Assembly: GCF_900699785.1 (NCBI RefSeq)
Contig: NZ_LR535679.1
Span: 186,001 to 250,000 of the forward strand
Origin: Campylobacter showae
GTDB taxonomy: Bacteria; Campylobacterota; Campylobacteria; Campylobacterales; Campylobacteraceae
Reading direction: 5' to 3'
DNA: 64,000 bases
The notes under the pieces were generated by a model. The model had not been told where the DNA came from. It ran no database searches and saw only the letters and a program-made list of their open reading frames with translations. The translations under genes were made by a program, and so were the position numbers. Positions 47,563 through 55,090 of this stretch are shown piece by piece (the stretch's first letter is position 1; each line of letters begins with the position of its first letter).

Positions 47563-48252
47563 ATGCGAAATTTTTTCAAACTGGCGCTTTGCCTCATGTT
47601 GCTATCCGGTGCTGCCTTTGCCGAGCTCACGCAAAATCAAAGGGTAAAAACGGCACTCAATATCCTAGATACGTTTGGACAAGATAACGAAAAACTTGCC
47701 GAAAAAAATAGAAAAATCAACCTAAAAGACGTCAAGGGCATCGTAATTATCCCGGATCTCGTTAAAAGCGGATTTATAATCAGCGGACATAACGGAAGCG
47801 GTATTTTCGTAGCTAAAAACGATGACAACGAGTGGAGCAGCCCGATATTCGTGGATTTTAGAGGCGGCGGCATAGGCGCGCAAGCAGGCTACCAATCAAG
47901 CGATTTGATAATACTTTTTAAATCAAGCAGATCTTACGACGGTTTAGTAAACGGTAAAGGCACCCTAGATATTAGCGTCGATGCCGCTATAATGGGAGTC
48001 GGCGAAAAAGCTGCCGCGATGACGGATCTACCTGAGATTTCGGCATTTGGCGTATCAAAATCGAAAGAGAGAGGAATATTTTTCGGCGTTAGCCTAAACG
48101 CGTCAAATTTAGTTATAAATATGCAAGATACCAACGACTACTACGAGAGAATGTACGCGATCGAAGATATCTACAACAACTCTCCGAAAGACTCAAGATA
48201 TACTAAAAAGCTAAAAGAAATAATAAATAAATATTTTGAAAGCGAAAAATAA
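47563..48252 (+). CDS. SYLF-domain (Ysc84-type) lipid-binding protein
   Basis: A 229-residue exported protein: signal peptide about 1-20 (ending AAFA), then the SYLF/DUF500 domain with KGIVIIPDLVKSGFIISG, GSGIFVAK, FRGGGIGAQAGYQSSDLIILF and the closing GVSLNASNLVIN. The eukaryotic relatives bind phosphoinositides; bacterial ones are periplasmic and of unclear role. The gene is monocistronic and ends at a terminator. Confidence 0.88.
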   Translation: MRNFFKLALCLMLLSGAAFAELTQNQRVKTALNILDTFGQDNEKLAEKNRKINLKDVKGIVIIPDLVKSGFIISGHNGSGIFVAKNDDNEWSSPIFVDFRGGGIGAQAGYQSSDLIILFKSSRSYDGLVNGKGTLDISVDAAIMGVGEKAAAMTDLPEISAFGVSKSKERGIFFGVSLNASNLVINMQDTNDYYERMYAIEDIYNNSPKDSRYTKKLKEIINKYFESEK

Positions 48253-48261
48253 GTTTTAAAA

Positions 48262-48287
48262 ACGGTTTGGCCTAGCGGCTAAACCGT
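48262..48287. terminator. Bidirectional terminator
   Basis: An 11-bp stem with one wobble pair: ACGGTTTGGCC (48262-48272) with GGCTAAACCGT (48277-48287) around a 4-base loop. It lies between convergent genes and overlaps the stop codon of the small minus-strand gene. Confidence 0.7.
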
Positions 48288-48488
48288 ATAAAGAGAGACG
48301 AATCTTTTTTTATTAATCGGCGAAAACTGAGTCATATACTCAAACGCCTCTTCATAATCTCCGTCGGTATATTTTGCGACCTCTTCGATAAGTTCGAAAA
48401 GCTCTTCATCGTCAAGCGATTCAAAATTGCCTCGGTTTTCTAAAACCTCTAGCAAAACCGCCTCAAGCTCTAGTTCGTCGTACGTCAT
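48279..48488 (-). CDS. Small acidic protein of unknown function
   Basis: A 69-residue, strongly acidic, probably helical protein (DELELEAVLLEVLENRG, DDEELFELIEEVAKY) with no signal peptide or membrane helix. It has a ribosome-binding site (AAGGGAAGCC before ATG) and ends inside a terminator hairpin, both consistent with a real gene. I do not recognise the family. Acidic proteins of this type can be chaperone-like or DNA mimics, but there is no direct sign of either. Confidence 0.6.
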   Translation of the reverse strand: MTYDELELEAVLLEVLENRGNFESLDDEELFELIEEVAKYTDGDYEEAFEYMTQFSPINKKRFVSLYTV

Positions 48489-48606
48489 GGCTTCCCTTTT
48501 AAAATTTTTGCGGAATTATGCCAAAATAACCTTTATAACCGCTTAGCCAAAATCTCCATTTTTTGAGAATTGGTCTTAAATTTATCGCATTATCAGCTTT
48601 TTTTAC

Positions 48607-48612
48607 TATAAT
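48607..48612 (+). promoter_or_regulatory. -10 box (TATAAT) for the Fur-family regulator gene
   Basis: TATAAT lies 36 bases upstream of the ATG, inside a weak inverted repeat (TTACT ... AGTAA) that could serve autoregulation. Confidence 0.45.
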
Positions 48613-48647
48613 AAAAAGTAATTTTAATCGGCTGAAACGGCGGCAAA

Positions 48648-49085
48648 ATGCACACTTTTGATAAATTTTATATGAAATTTTTAGAGCTTTTACGGGATTA
48701 CGGATATAAAAATTCCGCCGCAAAAGAGCAAATTTTAAAAATTTTATTTTCCAGCGACGAGCATCTTAGTGCAAGCGAGATACAAACCAAGATCAAAAGA
48801 GAATTTAGACGAAACGTGAGTCTCACGGCGATCTATCAGTTTTTAAATTTTTTGCAGGACTTTGGTCTCGTTTTGAGCTTTGAAGAGAGCGGGATAAATA
48901 GATTCGAGCTAAATTTAAAGTCGCATCACGATCATCTAATCTGCGTAAAATGCGGCGCGGCAGAGAGTTTTTTCGATAAATATATAGAAAAAAAACAAGA
49001 GCAAATTTGTAAAAGCTCAGACTTTAAACTCGAAGGCCATGCGATGATTTTATACGGAATTTGTCCAAAGTGCCAAAACAAATAG
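48648..49085 (+). CDS. Fur-family metalloregulator
   Basis: A 145-residue repressor: N-terminal winged helix (about 5-85; the recognition helix is in RNVSLTAIYQFLNFL) and a dimerisation domain with the metal-site cluster His93-His94-Asp95-His96, His131, and a structural zinc site from Cys99/Cys102 and Cys139/Cys142. Fur, PerR and Zur cannot be told apart by eye. It lies 109 bases upstream of the putative iron-storage operon on the same strand, with a palindromic operator candidate between them, so it probably controls that operon. Confidence 0.88.
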   Translation: MHTFDKFYMKFLELLRDYGYKNSAAKEQILKILFSSDEHLSASEIQTKIKREFRRNVSLTAIYQFLNFLQDFGLVLSFEESGINRFELNLKSHHDHLICVKCGAAESFFDKYIEKKQEQICKSSDFKLEGHAMILYGICPKCQNK

Positions 49086-49101
49086 CCTATTTTGCGCCTA
49101 T

Positions 49102-49122
49102 TTATCAAAAATGATTTGATAA
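49102..49122. promoter_or_regulatory. Palindromic operator candidate, Fur-box-like
   Basis: A perfect 8-bp inverted repeat, TTATCAAA at 49102-49109 and TTTGATAA at 49115-49122, with a 5-base spacer ATGA-containing centre; total 21 bp, the size of a Fur-family site. It lies 72 bases before the ATG of the operon that follows, upstream of a GATAAT -10-like element at 49166-49171. It might alternatively be a weak terminator of the regulator gene, but the stem is AT-only apart from two pairs and has no U-run. Confidence 0.6.
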
Positions 49123-49194
49123 CGATATGCAAAAAAGTTTCAGTTAAATTTAAGCGTAGCAAATAGATAATACGCCAAAAAATAAAGGAGAAAC

Positions 49195-49536
49195 ATGAGC
49201 GCAGCGCCACATATACCATCGGAGTTAGTCTTACGCATAGCTTCGTATTTTACGCCGATCCACCACGTCGCAGGCCGTTTAAGAGTCCGCGTCAGCAGCG
49301 ATATCAAAAAAGAAGCGGACAGCTTGCCGTTAGAAAAAATAGATCAAACGATCAAGCAAATAGACGGCATAAAAAACGTCAAATTTAACAAGCTAATCGG
49401 CTCCGCAACGATCGAGTACGACCATGAAATTTTCCCGAAAAAGATGTGGGACGATCTGCTAAAAGGCCAAAATTTGCACGAAATTTCAGCTCTCATCAAC
49501 AACCTAGCTCAAAAAGCTACCGGCGGCGCAAGATGA
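49195..49536 (+). CDS. Cysteine-free HMA-like protein of the putative ferrosome cluster
   Basis: A 113-residue protein with a beta-alpha-beta-beta-alpha-beta pattern of heavy-metal-associated domains but no CxxC. In its place is HHVAGRLRVRV (His23, His24, Arg28, Arg30, Arg32), the Arg-rich loop of the HMA_2-type domains found beside P1B-6 ATPases. KIDQTIKQIDGIKNVKFNKLIGSATIEYD is the rest of the fold. The N-terminus of the ATPase encoded 2 kb downstream shows the same pattern (RIAHLTKNRVRFV). It is first in the operon, with AAAGGAG seven bases upstream, and likely corresponds to FezC-type proteins; inference. Confidence 0.7.
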   Translation: MSAAPHIPSELVLRIASYFTPIHHVAGRLRVRVSSDIKKEADSLPLEKIDQTIKQIDGIKNVKFNKLIGSATIEYDHEIFPKKMWDDLLKGQNLHEISALINNLAQKATGGAR

Positions 49537-50180
49537 ACGAGGAGCTAAAGCAAGCCGCAAATGCGGTGTTTTTACTAGAGTCGCAGGGAGTAAAATTTTA
49601 CGAAAACGTCTGCAAAAAAGATGAAATTTTTGATCAAATTTTAGCGGTTAGGCGAAGCGGACTGGAGCTTTTAAAGTCCTACGCAGACCCCGCCGATCCG
49701 CAAGTTTTTTGCGCTTTAGCGTGCGAGGATCTTGACGCTTGCTTTATAAAAGCCCTAAACTACGAGCTTGAGCTAAACGCGTTTTATGAAAATTTGACCG
49801 ACAACATAAGCGATGAAAACTTTAAAGACGTCTGCTTTAGGCTCTGGGCTACGTCAAATAACGAATACATCCCGGCTCTCAAAGCAAAACTGGCTCAAAT
49901 TTTAGCCGCGCAGTTTCAAGGTGCGGATAACGCAAGCCAAGAGGAGCAGGCACAAACGGCTCAAAATCCGAGCGACAATATCTTAAACGCTTTTGAATCG
50001 GATAGCTTTAAGCAAATCAGCCAGACGCTAGAGCGTATAAGCTCGGGGCAAGGCAGCAAAGAGGACGCTATCACGCTTTTGAACAATCCGAATTTTTCAT
50101 TTTTCGGCGGACTAGCGCTAGGCGGACTAGCCAGCATGATGCTAAGTAAAAATTTAGACAAAAATAAAGATAAAGAATAA
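49533..50180 (+). CDS. Ferritin-like protein with a hydrophobic tail
   Basis: A protein of about 215 residues. Residues 1-120 look like a four-helix ferritin-like bundle: LLESQGVKFYENVC (Glu16, Glu24), CALACEDLDACF (Glu65), YELELNAFYENL (Glu78, Glu80, Glu86) and ATSNNEYIPAL (Glu111). The last motif has Tyr112 where many relatives have His, so the di-iron centre may be incomplete. A disordered Gln/Ala stretch follows, and a Gly-rich hydrophobic segment (about 190-206) may attach it to a membrane. The ATG at 49533 overlaps the previous stop (ATGA). It may handle iron entering the compartment. Confidence 0.6.
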   Translation: MNEELKQAANAVFLLESQGVKFYENVCKKDEIFDQILAVRRSGLELLKSYADPADPQVFCALACEDLDACFIKALNYELELNAFYENLTDNISDENFKDVCFRLWATSNNEYIPALKAKLAQILAAQFQGADNASQEEQAQTAQNPSDNILNAFESDSFKQISQTLERISSGQGSKEDAITLLNNPNFSFFGGLALGGLASMMLSKNLDKNKDKE

Positions 50181-50202
50181 AATTCAACATAAAGGATAAA
50201 AA

Positions 50203-50616
50203 ATGGCACTACCGTTTATCGCAGGAGCAATCTTAGGAGGTTTAGCCGTCGCGGCTTTTAACAACAAAGACAAAATCAAATCAACCCTTGAAAGCGGACT
50301 AGATAAAGGCAAAGAGTTTGCCGAAAACGCAAAAGAATTTGCCGAGAAAAAAATAGGCGAAGCAAAAGAGTACGCCGAGAAAAAATTTGCCAAAACAAGC
50401 GAAGAAAAAGCCGAAACAAAAAAACGCAAAAGACGCACTAGCGCCGAAGTAGCCGCGGAAAAAGCGCAAAAAGAGGCAGTCAAAGAAGCCGAAAAAACAA
50501 AAGCCAAGAAAAAAAGAGCTCCAAGAGCTAAAAAAGCTCCGGCAAAAGCGGCTCCCGAGACTAAAATTTTAGCCGACGACATCGCAAACGCGCTTGAACC
50601 AAATTTAGAAAAATAA
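50203..50616 (+). CDS. Small membrane protein with a Lys/Ala-rich, histone-like tail
   Basis: A 137-residue protein: a glycine-zipper membrane helix (about 3-20, AGAILGGLAVAAF), an amphipathic coiled-coil segment (about 25-70, repeats of EFAE/EYAEKK) and a very basic Lys/Ala/Pro tail (about 72-118) with KKRKRRTSAE and KKKRAPRAKKAPAK resembling histone H1 tails. It recalls YtxH-type proteins and, in layout, the PacL proteins that accompany mycobacterial P-type ATPases. The tail might bind DNA, polyphosphate or another anion at the compartment surface; inference. Confidence 0.65.
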   Translation: MALPFIAGAILGGLAVAAFNNKDKIKSTLESGLDKGKEFAENAKEFAEKKIGEAKEYAEKKFAKTSEEKAETKKRKRRTSAEVAAEKAQKEAVKEAEKTKAKKKRAPRAKKAPAKAAPETKILADDIANALEPNLEK

Positions 50617-50628
50617 TAAAGGTATAGA

Positions 50629-50934
50629 ATGAATTTAACATCAACAACCAGACTCCCACTAGACCATATGATAAGCGGCGCGCTAATCGGCGCGATAGCA
50701 GCCGGCGGCGTAGGCATACTAAACTATAAAAAAGGTAGCGCAAGCAAGGCCGAAGTAGTCGCAAAAACGACCAAAACCGCGATCCAAGGCGGTATCGTCA
50801 CGGCATGCGCCATTAGCGCGTCAAATAAACTAGTCTCTGCACGCTATTTTGCCGCGGCCGTCACCGTAGCCGTAGGTATCGCAGGCGTTGTCGCGACGGA
50901 GAAACTAATCAAAAATTTAGAGGAAAGTAAATGA
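50629..50934 (+). CDS. Glycine-rich two-helix membrane protein resembling MamC
   Basis: A 101-residue protein with two Gly/Ala-rich hydrophobic segments (about 14-32 and 72-90). The pattern SGALIGAIAAG ... NYKKGSASKAEVVAKTTKTAIQGGIVTA ... AAAVTVAVGIAGVVATEKL follows the magnetosome-membrane protein MamC by eye: GAL(x)G, then K-G-(x)-(S/T), then (D/K)T(x)K(x)A(x)(x)GG(x)(x)TA, then an Ala/Gly/Val helix. MamC lines an iron-mineral compartment. The likeness is from memory and needs a profile search. It overlaps the next gene by 4 bases. Confidence 0.6.
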   Translation: MNLTSTTRLPLDHMISGALIGAIAAGGVGILNYKKGSASKAEVVAKTTKTAIQGGIVTACAISASNKLVSARYFAAAVTVAVGIAGVVATEKLIKNLEESK

Positions 50935-51275
50935 AAAACCCATACATCAATCAAACTCAAGCAGTAAATCAGCTAAACGACGACGGTAGCACGACGACTA
51001 CGACTACGACGGTAAAGACTACCGGCGCGCCAAGCGCGTTTGACCGCGGCATAAACGACGCGCTAAAAGACTTTGTCCCGGCAAATTTTAACGCGGCAGG
51101 CTTTATAAAAGGTGCGCTCATAGGCGGCGTCGTGGCATACGTGCTAACAAACGAAAACGCGCAAAAAGCGCTATTTTCAGCTATCGCGAAGGGATCAAAT
51201 TTGCTTCAAGCAGGATTTGAAGAACTAAAAGAGCGATTTGAAGATGTAAAGGCCGAAATTGACTCCCAAAAATAA
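50931..51275 (+). CDS. Small membrane protein of the ATPase operon
   Basis: A 114-residue protein: polar N-terminus with a run of seven Thr (about 21-27), one glycine-zipper helix (about 57-73, AGFIKGALIGGVVAYVLT), then an amphipathic helix (about 75-112) ending in charged residues. The helix sequence is similar to those of the two preceding small proteins, so the three may be related or pack together. It overlaps the ATPase gene by 17 bases. Function unknown; a scaffold or stabiliser for the ATPase compartment is likely. Confidence 0.6.
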   Translation: MKNPYINQTQAVNQLNDDGSTTTTTTTVKTTGAPSAFDRGINDALKDFVPANFNAAGFIKGALIGGVVAYVLTNENAQKALFSAIAKGSNLLQAGFEELKERFEDVKAEIDSQK

Positions 51276-53334
51276 TGTTCGCATCGCGCACCTGACTAAA
51301 AACCGCGTGCGCTTCGTCTGCGAACGCATCGGCGAGGACTGCGACGAGAGCCGCTTGGAGGCTCAAATTTCGGAGTTTAGGTACGCAAAAAGCGTCAGGG
51401 TAAACAAAAAAGCAAAAAGTATCATCGTCGGCTTTGAGTCGAATTTAAACGAAATCAAAGAGTTCATCGAAAATTTGCCGATCGCAAATTTTAACAAGCG
51501 AAAAAATAGCCCGAGCAAGGCTGAGATTTATAAGGCGGCAACGGCTCTAGCCATCACGCCTCTTATAAGTAGCAACGGCGTAAAGGCTATGGCTAGCCTG
51601 ATAGCCGCCGCTCCGCTGTTAAAAGAAGGCGCAAGCGAAGCCGTAAACGAAGGCATAACCTCAAAAGTACTCGAAGCCACCGCAGTGGGCGTGAGCTTAG
51701 CTAGGCGCGACTTTTTAGCGGCAAATAGCACGAATCTCATGCTAACTATCGGCGAATACATGGAAGAAAGCGCCGTACACCGCAGCGACGACCTCATCAA
51801 AGAGCTAGCCCGCCCGAACATCGAAGAGGTCTGGATCGAGATAAATGATCACGGCAAAAAATCTCTCAAAAAAATCCCGACCGTAGACGTTAAAATAGGC
51901 GACATCGTAGTCGTCGGTGCAGGCGAGAGCATCGGCATCGACGGCTATATCGTGGAGGGCACCGCAAGCGTAAATCAAGTCTCAATGACGGGCGAAGCAG
52001 AACCCGTCAAAAAAGAGCGCGGCGACCGCGTGATGAGCGGAACCGTCGTCGAGGACGGACGCATAAAAATCTGGGCCGAGAGCATAGCAGCCGAAAGCGC
52101 GACTGCTAGGATAAAATCCTACATCCAAAGCTCGCTAAACGAAAAATCGGCCGTCGGACTAAAAGCTACGAAGCTAGCCGACAAACTAGTGCCCGTGACG
52201 TTAAGTCTAGCCGGCGTTTCGTATCTGCTTAGCCGCGATATGACTCGCGTAGCTAGCGTGTTGCAGGCGGACTACTCCTGCGCGCTAAAGCTAGCCACGC
52301 CCGTCGCCTTTAAATCAAGTATCTCAAAAGCCGGCCGCAACGGCGTACTGATAAAGGGCGCTAAAGCTATCGAAGCGCTAGCGAGCGCCGATACTTTCGT
52401 CTTTGATAAAACAGGCACGCTAACGCACGGCAGCCTAAGCGTCGTGAAAGTTCACTCGTTTAAAAAAGAATTTACCGAAGCACAGCTGTTAAATTTGACC
52501 GCAAGCGCTGAGGAGCACTACTTCCACCCGGTAGCCGAGGCCATCGTAAAGGCCGCGCGCGAGATAGGTTTTCACCACATCCACCACGACGAGGTCGAGT
52601 TTATCGTCGCTCACGGCGTAAAAACATACGTAGGCGGCAAAGAGGTCGTGATCGGCTCGCGGCATTTTTTAGAGGACGACGAGCAAATTTCATTTAGCAA
52701 ACATGAAGAAATCATAAAAAGCGAAGTAGATAGCGGACTCACGCTACTTTACGTAGGCTACGACAAAGAGCTCTTAGGCGTCATCGCTATGCGCGACACC
52801 ATGCGAGAAAACGCCGCGCAGACACTAGCAAAGCTACGAAAACTAGGCGTAAAAGAGCTCATTATGCTAACGGGCGACGTGCAGTCTAAAGCCGATCAGG
52901 TAGCAAGCGAGCTAGGCATCGATAGAGTCTATGCAAACTGCCTACCTACCGATAAAGCAGGCATCATCGAGCAGCTAAAAGCCGAAGGTAAAAAAGTAGC
53001 ATTCGTCGGAGACGGCATCAACGATGCGCCAAGCCTCACCAAAGCGCACGTAGGCATCAGTATGCAAAAGGGCGCCGACATAGCAAAAGCAACCGCCGAC
53101 ATCAGCCTACTAAAAGACGACATCGGCTCGGTCGCCGTCGCAAAAGACGTCGCAAATAAAACTATGAGGCTGATAAATACGAATTTTAACGCTACCGTCG
53201 GCATAAACTCCCTCATCCTAGCGGGCGCAACGTTTGGCCTTTTTAACCCTATCGCCACAGCCGTTTTACACAACGGTACGACGATCGGACTGCTGGCAAA
53301 TTCGATGAAAGGCGTCAAGATAGGCGCGAAGTAA
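51259..53334 (+). CDS. fezB: Atypical P1B-type ATPase, FezB-like
   Basis: A 691-residue metal-transporting P-type ATPase. A cysteine-free HMA-like domain (1-75; RIAHLTKNRVRFV) precedes membrane helices, an actuator domain with T244-G-E, then the sixth-helix region DYSCALKLATP (Tyr339-Ser340-Cys341) where classical P1B pumps have CPC, SPC or TPC. Phosphorylation is at Asp383 in DKTGTLT, HP motif near 423, hinge GDGINDAP at about 584-591. These features fit the P1B-6 group, whose member FezB loads iron into ferrosomes. TTG start, overlapping the previous gene by 17 bases. The metal is inferred as iron. Confidence 0.72.
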   Translation: MTPKNNVRIAHLTKNRVRFVCERIGEDCDESRLEAQISEFRYAKSVRVNKKAKSIIVGFESNLNEIKEFIENLPIANFNKRKNSPSKAEIYKAATALAITPLISSNGVKAMASLIAAAPLLKEGASEAVNEGITSKVLEATAVGVSLARRDFLAANSTNLMLTIGEYMEESAVHRSDDLIKELARPNIEEVWIEINDHGKKSLKKIPTVDVKIGDIVVVGAGESIGIDGYIVEGTASVNQVSMTGEAEPVKKERGDRVMSGTVVEDGRIKIWAESIAAESATARIKSYIQSSLNEKSAVGLKATKLADKLVPVTLSLAGVSYLLSRDMTRVASVLQADYSCALKLATPVAFKSSISKAGRNGVLIKGAKAIEALASADTFVFDKTGTLTHGSLSVVKVHSFKKEFTEAQLLNLTASAEEHYFHPVAEAIVKAAREIGFHHIHHDEVEFIVAHGVKTYVGGKEVVIGSRHFLEDDEQISFSKHEEIIKSEVDSGLTLLYVGYDKELLGVIAMRDTMRENAAQTLAKLRKLGVKELIMLTGDVQSKADQVASELGIDRVYANCLPTDKAGIIEQLKAEGKKVAFVGDGINDAPSLTKAHVGISMQKGADIAKATADISLLKDDIGSVAVAKDVANKTMRLINTNFNATVGINSLILAGATFGLFNPIATAVLHNGTTIGLLANSMKGVKIGAK

Positions 53335-53351
53335 ATTTGAAGGAATGACGG

Positions 53352-54812
53352 TTGATAGATAAAATTTTAAAATTTATGAACGACGAGATGTCGCTAGCCA
53401 ACGACTTTTTATACGGCTATTTTTTGGTTATCATGCTCGTTCTTACCGGTATTTATTTTAGCTACATTACTAGATTCGTGCAGTTTAGGATGTTTTTCGA
53501 GGCTTGCAAAGTCTTAGTCGAGAAAAAGGATAAATACAACAAGCACCACCTCACGCCCTTTCAAGCGCTTATGATCTCCACCGCCTCGCGAGTGGGCATC
53601 GGAAATATCGCCGGCATCTCCGCCGCTATCGTATCAGGCGGACCGGGCGCGCTATTTTGGATGTGTTTGATGGCTTTTTTGGGCGCGGCTTCGGCATTTG
53701 CCGAGAGTACACTAGCTCAAATTTACAAGACCAAAGACGTGTTTGGCTTTAAAGGCGGACCGGCATACTACATCAAAAACGGCCTAGGTATCAAGTGGAT
53801 GGCGACCCTTTTTGCCGTCATTCTCATCATCACGTACGCATACGGATTTAACGGCCTACAAAGCTACACCATGACCTCCGCCTTTCAAATTTACTACGAC
53901 CAAAGCGCGGGCGCTACAAGCTTTAGCGATAGCGGCTTGCCCGTGGGAATCGGTATCATCCTAACGGCATTTGCGGCGGTGATGTTTTTTAGCAAGAGTC
54001 ACGTCATCGGCAAGGTTAGCTCCTATATCGTGCCTTTCATGGCGCTTGCTTACATCCTGCTAGCCTTTATCGCGATCTGCTTAAATTTAGACAAGCTCCC
54101 GGCCGTCTTTGATATGATCATGAAAAGCGCCTTTGATTTTAAGGCGATATTCGGCGGATTTGCAGGCAGCGTGATCGTCTACGGTATCAAGCGCGGCCTG
54201 TTTTCAAACGAAGCCGGCATGGGTTCTGCGCCAAACGCGGCCGCCGCGGCTCATACTAGCCACCCCGTAAAGCAAGGACTCGTACAGGCGATGGCGGTTT
54301 TTATAGATATGACGATCTGCGTGGCTTCCGGCATGATAGTGCTTTTCTCGCAGGACTATATCACAAAACAAACCGGCGCTAGCGGAGAAGTTTTAACCGC
54401 GCTTCCTTTGGTACAGGCTGCTATGCGCGAGTACTACGGCGAGATCGGCCTTCACTTTACGACGCTTGCAGTGGTGCTTTTTGCTATTACCTCGCTGATC
54501 GGCAACTACTACTACGCGCAGGCAAATATAAAATACCTTACCAAAAATCACAAAATCGCCATAGCTTTTAAGCTAACGGCGGTCGCGATGATATTCGTCG
54601 GAGCGCAGATGAACCTAACTATCGCCTGGAATATCGCCGATATCACGATGGCAGCGATGGCTACGATAAATATCGCGGCGATCTTTATGCTATCAAAAGT
54701 CATGATAAAAGCCCTAAAAGACTACGAATTGCAAAGAAAAGCTGGGCTAAATCCGGAATTTGACCCTGAGAGCATAGGCATCGCAAACACAACTTGCTGG
54801 AGAAAAAAATGA
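53352..54812 (+). CDS. AGCS-family sodium:alanine/glycine symporter
   Basis: A 486-residue permease with about eleven membrane helices and the family stretches QALMISTASRVGIGNIAGIS, GGPGALFWMC, FGFKGGPAYYIKNGL and the conserved KRGLFSNEAGMGSAPNAAAAA. It imports small neutral amino acids with sodium. TTG start, 17 bases after the ATPase stop, and overlaps the next gene by 4 bases, so it belongs to the same operon despite its seemingly unrelated job. The link to metal handling is unexplained. Confidence 0.92.
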   Translation: MIDKILKFMNDEMSLANDFLYGYFLVIMLVLTGIYFSYITRFVQFRMFFEACKVLVEKKDKYNKHHLTPFQALMISTASRVGIGNIAGISAAIVSGGPGALFWMCLMAFLGAASAFAESTLAQIYKTKDVFGFKGGPAYYIKNGLGIKWMATLFAVILIITYAYGFNGLQSYTMTSAFQIYYDQSAGATSFSDSGLPVGIGIILTAFAAVMFFSKSHVIGKVSSYIVPFMALAYILLAFIAICLNLDKLPAVFDMIMKSAFDFKAIFGGFAGSVIVYGIKRGLFSNEAGMGSAPNAAAAAHTSHPVKQGLVQAMAVFIDMTICVASGMIVLFSQDYITKQTGASGEVLTALPLVQAAMREYYGEIGLHFTTLAVVLFAITSLIGNYYYAQANIKYLTKNHKIAIAFKLTAVAMIFVGAQMNLTIAWNIADITMAAMATINIAAIFMLSKVMIKALKDYELQRKAGLNPEFDPESIGIANTTCWRKK

Positions 54813-55090
54813 ACATAAGCGGACAACTTTTAAATTTACAAACCCATAGAAAAGTCGCAAAAATCGGCATGAGCGTCACTCTGGCCACCGTTTGCCTAAC
54901 GGCGCTAGGGCTTAAAGGCAGAAATAAAAGCCGCTGCGAGAAGCTGCATACGATCGCAGGCGTCGCGTTCGTCGGCTTTTCGCTATATCACGCGGGACTC
55001 TACGAAAACGGCATCTTTAGAAACATGATCGTAAACGCAAACAAGAAAAACGCCGAAGCAAAGAGGCTAGCAAGCGATGATAAAGCTTAG
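54809..55090 (+). CDS. Two-helix membrane protein with helix-borne histidines
   Basis: A 93-residue protein with two membrane helices (about 17-35 and 47-64). His47 and His61 bracket the second helix (HTIAGVAFVGFSLYH), and His13 precedes the first. The spacing resembles small cytochrome b-like or DUF4405-type helices, so heme binding is possible; a lone two-helix protein would need to dimerise. I prefer the ATG at 54809 (ATGA overlap). It overlaps modD-like gene by 14 bases. Unknown function. Confidence 0.6.
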   Translation: MNISGQLLNLQTHRKVAKIGMSVTLATVCLTALGLKGRNKSRCEKLHTIAGVAFVGFSLYHAGLYENGIFRNMIVNANKKNAEAKRLASDDKA

